Positions 5,678 through 11,425 of a stretch of DNA of 11,425 bases are shown piece by piece (the stretch's first letter is position 1; each line of letters starts with the position of its first letter). Source of the stretch: Anaerolineaceae bacterium (GTDB lineage: Bacteria; Chloroflexota; Anaerolineae; Anaerolineales; Anaerolineaceae). The stretch lies in NCBI GenBank assembly GCA_021107195.1, contig JAIOTF010000246.1:1-11425 (forward strand). Reading direction: 5' to 3'. The position numbers and the translations under genes are program-made. The notes under the pieces are model-generated. The model did no database searches. It was not told the DNA's origin and saw only the letters and a list, made by a program, of their open reading frames with translations.

Positions 5678-6861
5678 TGAAACTTCGTTTCTTAACCGCC
5701 GGCGAATCCCACGGTCCAGCGCTGGTCGCCATTCTTGAAGGCATTCCAGCCGGATTACACTTGGACAGCAACGAACTCAATCAGCATTTGAGTCGTCGCC
5801 AACGCGGTCACGGCAGCGGTCAGCGCATGCAAATCGAGAAAGACCGAGCCCAAATCATGAGCGGGGTCATGGCTGGCGAAACCATTGGTGCACCAATTGC
5901 ACTCTTGATTCCCAACCTTAACCATACAGATTGGCTCGGTAAGGAAATCCCGCCCTTCACCAACCCCCGCCCGGGGCATGCTGACCTGACCGGAGCGCTG
6001 AAATACGATTTTCATGATTTGCGCCCTGTTTTAGAACGCGCCTCAGCCCGCGAAACCGCCGCCAGAGTAGCCGTGGGTGCAATATGCAGCCAATTCCTGG
6101 CCGGGTTCAATATCCGTGTTGAAGGCTATGTGTCCGCCATTGGCGAGGTGACTGCCGCCCTGAACGATATCCCTTTGGATGCACGATCCAAAAGAGCCGA
6201 AATGTCCAGCGTTCGCTGTCCCGATCCGGCCGCCTCTCAAGCAATGAAGAACATCATCGAACAAGCCATTGATGAAGGCAACACCCTGGGCGGCATCCTG
6301 GAAGTGATCACCCTCGGTCTGCCGCCTGGTTTAGGTTCATATGTGCACTGGGACAAACGTCTGGATGCGCGCCTCGGACAGGCTGTGTTGAGCATTCAGG
6401 CCATCAAAGGCGTCGAAATTGGTCCGGCCTTTGCCAACAGCCGCCAGCCAGGCACGAAGGTGCACGATGCCATCCGGCTCAAAGGTCAAGATTTGCAGCG
6501 CACCTCAGACCGCTCTGGCGGCATTGAAGGCGGCATGAGCACCGGCCAGCCTCTGATCATTCGGGCAGCGATGAAACCCATCGCAACTACCCTCACCCCG
6601 CAAAAGACGGTCAACCTGGCCGCGGGGAAAGAGATGCCCACACAGTATGAGCGTTCCGATTACTGCCCTGTACCACGCGCCGTGCCTGTACTTGAAGCAA
6701 TGGTGGCCTTTGTACTGGCAGACGCATTACTTGAAAAACTGGGCGGTGATTCTCTGGCCGAAATGCGCCCGCGCTTTGATAAACTGGCAACGACCAGACT
6801 CCAGGACCTGCATATGGATGGTGAACCGCATGTCTTCTGGCCGGACATAAACAAGGATTAG
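5677..6861 (+). CDS. aroC: Chorismate synthase
   Basis: It eliminates phosphate from EPSP to give chorismate, using reduced FMN. The product has 394 residues, a normal length. Motifs are AGESHGP (8-14, with the catalytic-type H12), RRQRGHGSGQRM (40-51), PRPGHADLTGALKY (97-110), FHDLRPVLERASARETAAR (112-130), GGILEVITLGLPPGLG, DRSGGIEGGMSTGQP, and ERSDYCPVPRAVPVLEAM near the C-terminus. In the N-terminal loop most relatives read G-Y-G-R-G-x-R-M; here it is G-H-G-S-G-Q-R-M, a mild deviation in a region that varies between families. AAAGGA (5664-5669) precedes the start, which shares one base with the aroE stop. Nothing suggests loss of function. Confidence 0.97.
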   Translation: MKLRFLTAGESHGPALVAILEGIPAGLHLDSNELNQHLSRRQRGHGSGQRMQIEKDRAQIMSGVMAGETIGAPIALLIPNLNHTDWLGKEIPPFTNPRPGHADLTGALKYDFHDLRPVLERASARETAARVAVGAICSQFLAGFNIRVEGYVSAIGEVTAALNDIPLDARSKRAEMSSVRCPDPAASQAMKNIIEQAIDEGNTLGGILEVITLGLPPGLGSYVHWDKRLDARLGQAVLSIQAIKGVEIGPAFANSRQPGTKVHDAIRLKGQDLQRTSDRSGGIEGGMSTGQPLIIRAAMKPIATTLTPQKTVNLAAGKEMPTQYERSDYCPVPRAVPVLEAMVAFVLADALLEKLGGDSLAEMRPRFDKLATTRLQDLHMDGEPHVFWPDINKD

Positions 6862-6870
6862 CGAGGAACC

Positions 6871-8439
6871 ATGCATATTCTGCTCTACGGCCCTCCCGGG
6901 TCTGGCAAAACCACCCTCGGCGCACAGCTAGCCGACCATCTGCAACGCACCTTCATCGACCTCGACGAAGTCATCGAACAACACGCCGGCACAAGCATTC
7001 CCGCCATTTTTCAACAACAGGGAGAACCTGCTTTTCGCCATCTGGAAAGTGAAATGCTGGCACAGTGTTTGTCCAGCCCGGATGAAACCATCATCGGATT
7101 GGGCGGCGGAACACTACTATCACCCGACAACCGTATGCTGGCCGAGCAGCATGGAGAAGTACTTTGCCTTACCGCCCCTCCCGAAGTGCTGGTAACGCGG
7201 CTGAAATCCAGCAGCACAAACCGCCCCCTGCTGGATGGTGATCTGGAACAACGCACGCGATCCTTGATGAAGAAGCGCAAAAAACATTATGCATCATTTT
7301 CCAACACCCTGGACACCGGTACGCTGGACACCAAAGATGCACTCTGGCAAGCGCAAATCCACCTGGGCGCATTTTGTATCACCGGTATGGGAACAAACAG
7401 TGATCTGCGCATTCGTCCTGGCAGTCTGGCTAATCTGGGTATAGCCATGCGGCAAGCCAACCTGAAAGGGCCCGTGATGCTGGTCAGTGATCACAATGTC
7501 GCCGCCCTGTACGGCCAGCAGGCGCTGGAATCCCTGGAAGGTGCCGGATACAAGGTAACGACTCTAAACCTGCCTCCGGGGGAAACACACAAACACATCG
7601 AAAGCGTAGCCCGCATCTGGGAAAGCTGCGCGCAAGCCGGATTGGAACGGGGCAGTACCATCGTCGCCCTGGGCGGCGGTGTGGTTGGCGACCAGGCCGG
7701 ATTTGCCGCGGCAACCTTCCTGCGCGGGCTGGCCTGGGTGAATGTGCCCACCACCCTGCTGGCGATGGTCGATAGCAGCCTGGGCGGAAAAACCGGGGCC
7801 AACTTGCCTCAAGGCAAGAATCTGATCGGAGCATTCCATGCCCCCCGGCTTGTGCTGACTGACCCGGAATTGCTGAAAACCCTGCCAGTCAGGGAACTGC
7901 GCAGCGGGTTGGGTGAAACCGTGAAGCACAGTGTGATTGCTGATCCGCAGCTTTTCCACCTGTGTGAAGCAGGATGGACTGCTGTGCAACAGAACACAAC
8001 CCGCCTGGTACGGCAGTCAGCCGCCGTCAAAGTCAAAATCATCTTGCAAGACCCCTACGAGCACGGCCTGCGCCAAGCACTCAACCTGGGTCACACCATC
8101 GGACACGGCGTCGAGCTGGCCTGCGGGCTGCGTATCTCTCATGGCGAGGCCGTGGCAATCGGCATGTTCGCCGAAGCCCGGCTGGCAGAAGATATCGGCC
8201 TGGCACAGCCCGGACTGGCTGATAAACTGGGTAATGTACTGCACCGCCTGGGGCTGCAAACCGAACTGCCAGAAAATATCGACCGCAGTGCCGTCATTCA
8301 GGCCATGAAGCTCGATAAAAAACGCGCCAACAACATCATGCGCTTTGCCCTGCCAGTCGGCATTGGTGAAGTACACGTGGGCGTGACCGTGCCGGATTGG
8401 GAAGAATGGCTTTTGAATATTGAGAAACAGGAGAATTAA
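6871..8439 (+). CDS. aroKB: Bifunctional shikimate kinase / 3-dehydroquinate synthase (AroK-AroB fusion)
   Basis: This is one 522-residue protein carrying two non-consecutive steps of the pathway. Residues about 1-165 are shikimate kinase: Walker A GPPGSGKTT (7-15), DLDE (30-33, D32 for shikimate), FRHLE (55-59, R56), GLGGGT (76-81) and the lid NRPLL (117-121). Residues about 172-520 are 3-dehydroquinate synthase: LPPGETHK (234-241), ALGGGVVGDQAGFAA (266-280), DSSLGGKTGAN (301-311), with zinc ligands E349 (GETVKH), H408 (NLGHTIGH) and H424 (SHGEA). The linker is short, and the first strands of the synthase domain look abbreviated. The reading frame is continuous, and Thermotoga maritima is known to have the same AroKB order, so this is a real fusion and not an assembly error. 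GAGGA (6863-6867) precedes the start. Confidence 0.96.
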   Translation: MHILLYGPPGSGKTTLGAQLADHLQRTFIDLDEVIEQHAGTSIPAIFQQQGEPAFRHLESEMLAQCLSSPDETIIGLGGGTLLSPDNRMLAEQHGEVLCLTAPPEVLVTRLKSSSTNRPLLDGDLEQRTRSLMKKRKKHYASFSNTLDTGTLDTKDALWQAQIHLGAFCITGMGTNSDLRIRPGSLANLGIAMRQANLKGPVMLVSDHNVAALYGQQALESLEGAGYKVTTLNLPPGETHKHIESVARIWESCAQAGLERGSTIVALGGGVVGDQAGFAAATFLRGLAWVNVPTTLLAMVDSSLGGKTGANLPQGKNLIGAFHAPRLVLTDPELLKTLPVRELRSGLGETVKHSVIADPQLFHLCEAGWTAVQQNTTRLVRQSAAVKVKIILQDPYEHGLRQALNLGHTIGHGVELACGLRISHGEAVAIGMFAEARLAEDIGLAQPGLADKLGNVLHRLGLQTELPENIDRSAVIQAMKLDKKRANNIMRFALPVGIGEVHVGVTVPDWEEWLLNIEKQEN

Positions 8440-8441
8440 AC

Positions 8442-8879
8442 ATGCCCAAAGTCCTTGTATTGCATGGCCCCAACCTGAATTTGCTGGGTGAACGCGAACC
8501 CGGCATCTATGGAAACCTGAGCCTGGATGTGGTTAATCAACGTCTGGTGCAAGCAGGGCAAGAGATGGGTTTGGAAGTACAAACCTTCCAATCCAATCAC
8601 GAAGGCGCCTTGATTGACAGTTTGCAAGAAGCACGTACCTGGGCTTGTGGTGTAGTTTTCAACCCTGGTGGCTATACGCATACATCGGTCGCCCTGCGCG
8701 ACGCAGTCGCCTCCATTCATATCCCCGTGATTGAAGTGCATCTCTCCAATATCTCTGCCCGTGAAGACTTTCGCCATAAATCGCTGATTGCACCGGTCTG
8801 CGCAGGCAGCATCGCCGGATTTGGCTGGCATTCGTACCTCCTGGGGCTGCATGCCCTTCATCAAATCTGTAATCAATAA
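8442..8879 (+). CDS. aroQ: 3-dehydroquinate dehydratase, type II
   Basis: It dehydrates 3-dehydroquinate to 3-dehydroshikimate by the type II (enolate, trans-elimination) mechanism. The product has 145 residues, normal for this small dodecameric enzyme. Visible are LHGPNLNLLGEREPGIYG (7-24, with the catalytic Y23), QSNHEGALID (50-59), FNPGGYTHTSVALRDA (73-88), and EVHLSNISAREDFRHKS (98-114, with the catalytic H100). AGGAGA (8429-8434) lies seven bases upstream of the start, and only 2 nt separate it from aroKB. It uses the product of the AroB half of the preceding protein and supplies AroE. Confidence 0.98.
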   Translation: MPKVLVLHGPNLNLLGEREPGIYGNLSLDVVNQRLVQAGQEMGLEVQTFQSNHEGALIDSLQEARTWACGVVFNPGGYTHTSVALRDAVASIHIPVIEVHLSNISAREDFRHKSLIAPVCAGSIAGFGWHSYLLGLHALHQICNQ

Positions 8880-8899
8880 CTCATTCCAAGGAGAATGCC

Positions 8900-9724
8900 A
8901 TGCTTCGTGTTGCTTATCAAGGCGAACCCGGCGCTTATTCAGAAGCCGCCGCTTACGAACATTTCGGTGCTGATGTTGCCACCCAGGCCAAAGACAGTTT
9001 TGAAGCTGTGTTCCAGTCCGTGACAACCGAAGAATGTGATCTGGGATTCGTCCCCATTGAAAACTCGGTCAATGGAAGCATCCATCGCAACTATGACCTG
9101 CTCTTGCAGCACAATCTGTACATTATCGGCGAATACCATCTACGCATCCAGCACTGTCTCATCGCCCGTCCGGAGGCCAAACTGGAGGATATCCAACGGG
9201 TCATCAGTCACCCGCAGGGACTGGGACAATGCCGCAAGACTCTGCCAACGCTGGTCAACGCCAAACCTGAAGCTGTATATGACACCGCCGGCGCGGTCAA
9301 AATGGTGGCCGCTGGCAGCGATATCCACCTGGCTGCCATTGCCTCACGCCGGGCAGCAGAACTGTACGGTATGCAAATCCTGGCCGAAGGAATTGAAGAC
9401 GATCCCACCAACTTCACCCGTTTTTTAACCATTGCCAGCCAGCCTGTAACCCCCAAAGGTCCGACAAAAACAACCATTGTCCTCAGTCTGAAACACAAAC
9501 CGGGAGCACTGTATCATGCACTGGAAGCTTTTGCTCACCACGACATTGATCTGACCAAGATCGAATCCCGCCCGCTGATCGGCCGCCCCTGGGAATATCT
9601 GTTTTACATCGATTTCGCCGGGGCATGCAGCGAACCAGCAATCCAGCAAGCACTCGAAAAACTGGAAAATGAAACCCTCAATATGCGGGTATTCGGTTCG
9701 TATCCCCGAAACACCGCCTTTTGA
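8900..9724 (+). CDS. pheA: Prephenate dehydratase with C-terminal ACT domain
   Basis: It converts prephenate to phenylpyruvate, the phenylalanine precursor. The product has 274 residues. The catalytic part (about 1-180) shows YQGEPGAYSE (6-15), PIENSVNGSIHRNYDLL (52-68), SHPQGLGQCRKTL (103-115), DTAGAVKMVA (128-137), and NFTRFL (171-176) with the T-R-F motif essential in the family. The ACT domain (about 190-270) carries KPGALYHALEAF (200-211) and the IESRP motif (221-225), which bind phenylalanine in characterised members, so allosteric Phe inhibition is expected. There is no chorismate mutase domain; that activity is the separate aroH. AAGGAG (8888-8893) is six bases before the start. It is the last gene of the operon, 20 nt after aroQ. 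Confidence 0.97.
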   Translation: MLRVAYQGEPGAYSEAAAYEHFGADVATQAKDSFEAVFQSVTTEECDLGFVPIENSVNGSIHRNYDLLLQHNLYIIGEYHLRIQHCLIARPEAKLEDIQRVISHPQGLGQCRKTLPTLVNAKPEAVYDTAGAVKMVAAGSDIHLAAIASRRAAELYGMQILAEGIEDDPTNFTRFLTIASQPVTPKGPTKTTIVLSLKHKPGALYHALEAFAHHDIDLTKIESRPLIGRPWEYLFYIDFAGACSEPAIQQALEKLENETLNMRVFGSYPRNTAF

Positions 9725-9866
9725 AAATACCCCCTTAGAAACTTTCGCGGACTTTCACTATGAACAGGATGTAGGGAAAATCGTTTTCGCAAGCCACCGG
9801 CTTTAGTTATAGAAAATCCAGACGAAAATCAAAAACTTACCATCCTGAGCTGCCAAAAAGATGTAA
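9725..9866. other. Downstream part of the convergent intergenic gap, no gene seen
   Basis: No plausible ORF occurs here. Two weak hairpins, GAAAA-TCG-TTTTC (9776-9788) and AAGCC-ACC-GGCTT (9791-9803, followed by TAGTTAT), might help end the aro transcript. Neither has a proper U tract, so the plus-strand terminator of the operon is not securely located. Confidence 0.3.
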
Positions 9867-9907
9867 CAAACAAAAATGACACTGCAAATACAGTGTCATT
9901 TACATCT
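9859..9907 (-). terminator. Hairpin terminator for ptsI, possibly acting in both directions
   Basis: A perfect 11-bp inverted repeat, AAATGACACTG (9874-9884) with CAGTGTCATTT (9891-9901), encloses a 6-nt loop. On the minus strand it is followed by TTGTTTGTT, a good U-rich tail, about 80 nt past the ptsI stop. A second perfect 8-bp pair, AGATGTAA (9859-9866) with TTACATCT (9900-9907), can extend it across a bulge. On the plus strand the tail is poor in U, so use by the aro operon is less certain. Confidence 0.75.
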
Positions 9908-9980
9908 GTAACCGTTTTGTCCACCATATATTTTTCCGTCTGAAGGACAACAGGATAATGTGACGGCAGTGCAATAAAGG

Positions 9981-11425
9981 TTATTTAAACTTTCTTACAA
10001 ATTCGCCAGCGGCTTTCCGCACAGTTTCTGCGCTGGTCGCGGCGAGTGCGTTTTCTGCTAATGGCGTAATTTGCACCATATCCAGCTTGCGGATCAGAGC
10101 TTTGGCCTCGGGGATGGCAGCCGGGTTCATGCTAAGTTCATCAATCCCCAAACCAATCAGGATCGGAATGGCTTCCAAATTCCCCGCCAGTTCCCCGCAA
10201 ATGCCAACCCATTTCCCTTCCTCGTGCGCGTTGTCTACCACGGTGCGGATCAGGTTCAAAACAGCCGGATGGAGCCCGTCGGCATACTCAGCCAGATCGG
10301 GGTTGCCGCGTTCAGCCGCCAGTGTATATTGGGTGAGATCGTTGGTGCCAATGCTGAAAAAATCCACAAATGGTGCTAGAGCGTTACTCAGGATGGCAGC
10401 GGAGGGAATTTCTACCATGATACCGGTTTCCACCGGCCAACGATGGTTCACGCCCTCCGCATTCAAGGCGCTGTGGGCTAGCTCTAATTGTTCTTTGGCG
10501 AGTTGAAGTTCGGCCAAATTTGCGATCATCGGAAACATGATGCGGTATTGATAGTCGGTTCCCGCCCGCAGGATGGCCCGTAACTGGGTCTGAAAAAGGT
10601 CTTTCTCGCGCAGGCTCAGGCGGATCGCACGCACGCCCAGGAAGGGATTTGCTTCTTTGGGAAGATGGATATAAGGCAGTTCCTTATCGCCCCCGACGTC
10701 CAGTGTGCGGACGATGATGGGACGATCCTTCATTGCCTGCCCAATTTCGCAGAGAAGCTCAAATTGCTCCTGCTCGGTGGGTGCAGTCTCGCGGGAGAGA
10801 TACAAAAATTCAGTACGCAGAAGACCAACGCCCTCTGCACCGTTAACGATGGCGGAGCGGGCATCTGCAGCCGTGCCAATATTCGCCACCACTTCAATCT
10901 GCCGTTTGTCCTGCATTACTGCCGGAGCAGCACTGAACTTTTGTAATTCGATGCGCTTTGCCAGCCATTGTTCCCGTCTCTGCTGGCTTTCCTGCCAAAC
11001 ATCTTCCGGTGGTTCCACCCACAGAAGTCCATTGAATCCATCCAGCACAACAGGGGTACCGTTGGACACGCCGTTGATCTCCTTATCCACCCCGGTCAGG
11101 GCAGGGATACCCAGCGAGCGCGCCAAAATGGCAGAATGAGAGGTTGGGCCGCCCATGACGGTGGCAATGCCGACCACTTTTTTGAGATCAAGCTGCGAGG
11201 TTTCAAAAGATGTAAATTCTTCCGCAAAGAGGCTGACAGGGCCATCGCTATCAATTCGAATCGTAGCCTTCTCGCCGGGTAATTCCATCAGCACATGATC
11301 ACCCACGCTGCGCACGTCAACCCCACGCTGCTTGAGATAATCATCTTCCACCGCTTCATACCTTTCAACAACCTGGCCTATGCAATCACCCCAGGCCAGA
11401 GCAGCGTTCTTGCGGTTATCGAAAA
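9981..11425 (-). CDS. ptsI: PTS enzyme I (phosphoenolpyruvate-protein phosphotransferase), N-terminus outside window
   Basis: Enzyme I takes phosphate from PEP onto its own histidine and passes it to HPr, starting sugar uptake by the phosphotransferase system in the cytoplasm. About 481 codons are visible. The frame stays open to the window edge, so the codon at 11351 (GTG) is internal and about 90 residues are missing. The phosphohistidine motif GGPTSHSAILARSLGIPAL is present (His codon 11136-11138). The C-terminal PEP-binding barrel shows GVGLLRTEFLYLSRE, RTLDVGGDKELPY, FFSIGTNDLTQYTLA and GKWVGICGELAGN, with the conserved cysteine of the CGE motif. This order and spacing fit enzyme I rather than PEP synthase or pyruvate phosphate dikinase. 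It converges on the aro operon. No HPr or sugar permease gene is in view, so its sugar partners are unknown. A link to the aro genes through shared PEP is only a thought. Confidence 0.95.
   Translation of the reverse strand, partial: FDNRKNAALAWGDCIGQVVERYEAVEDDYLKQRGVDVRSVGDHVLMELPGEKATIRIDSDGPVSLFAEEFTSFETSQLDLKKVVGIATVMGGPTSHSAILARSLGIPALTGVDKEINGVSNGTPVVLDGFNGLLWVEPPEDVWQESQQRREQWLAKRIELQKFSAAPAVMQDKRQIEVVANIGTAADARSAIVNGAEGVGLLRTEFLYLSRETAPTEQEQFELLCEIGQAMKDRPIIVRTLDVGGDKELPYIHLPKEANPFLGVRAIRLSLREKDLFQTQLRAILRAGTDYQYRIMFPMIANLAELQLAKEQLELAHSALNAEGVNHRWPVETGIMVEIPSAAILSNALAPFVDFFSIGTNDLTQYTLAAERGNPDLAEYADGLHPAVLNLIRTVVDNAHEEGKWVGICGELAGNLEAIPILIGLGIDELSMNPAAIPEAKALIRKLDMVQITPLAENALAATSAETVRKAAGEFVRKFK

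Noticed and set aside
11351..11351. Start of the enzyme I gene at 11351.
   Set aside because: The codon is an internal GTG, the frame is open to the window edge, and the upstream residues fit the enzyme I family, so the gene is partial rather than starting here.
1..11425. CRISPR arrays, tRNA or rRNA genes, insertion sequences, prophage or attachment sites.
   Set aside because: No spaced direct repeats, cloverleaf sequences, transposase or integrase frames were seen; the window is gene-dense metabolic DNA.

Overview
The window is dominated by one long plus-strand operon (about 900-9724) that encodes the whole shikimate pathway plus the phenylalanine and tyrosine branches. The gene order is DAHP synthase, AroH-type chorismate mutase, prephenate dehydrogenase, EPSP synthase, shikimate dehydrogenase, chorismate synthase, a fused shikimate kinase/3-dehydroquinate synthase, type II dehydroquinase and prephenate dehydratase. 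Together they run from erythrose 4-phosphate and PEP to 4-hydroxyphenylpyruvate and phenylpyruvate. Only the final aminotransferase is missing, and there are no trp genes. The genes are packed with gaps of 20 nt or less or short overlaps (ATGA, TAATG), so they are probably one transcript.

The most striking feature lies in front of the operon. A TTGACA-N17-TATCAT promoter is followed by a 27-codon leader ORF (932-1015). Eight consecutive codons of it encode Phe-Phe-Ala-Phe-Tyr-Tyr-Phe-Phe. A strong intrinsic terminator (1052-1082) sits just before aroF. The end of the leader ORF (998-1013) can pair over 14 base pairs with 1055-1070, which would destroy the terminator. A ribosome stalled on the Phe/Tyr codons leaves that segment free, while one that reaches the stop codon covers it. 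This is the logic of ribosome-mediated transcription attenuation, here apparently sensing Phe and Tyr and controlling the entire pathway.

The left flank (1-722) runs on the minus strand. It holds a six-helix membrane protein resembling LiaI/LiaF-type membrane domains, then the start of a small AbrB/MazE-type DNA-binding protein cut by the window edge. The membrane protein gene has its own extended -10 promoter among TTGAT/ATCAA dyads, so 723-899 is a divergent promoter region. The right flank (9981-11425) is the C-terminal part of PTS enzyme I on the minus strand, convergent with the aro operon. The two are separated by 256 bp that hold a strong hairpin terminator oriented for ptsI.

The organism is a bacterium using classical Shine-Dalgarno sequences. 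The Thermotoga-like DAHP synthase with an N-terminal regulatory domain, the AroK-AroB fusion and the AroH-type mutase are compatible with Chloroflexota (perhaps Anaerolineae). That assignment is an inference from remembered family resemblance, not a search result. Control seems layered: attenuation of the operon, a regulatory domain on the first enzyme, and an ACT domain on prephenate dehydratase.
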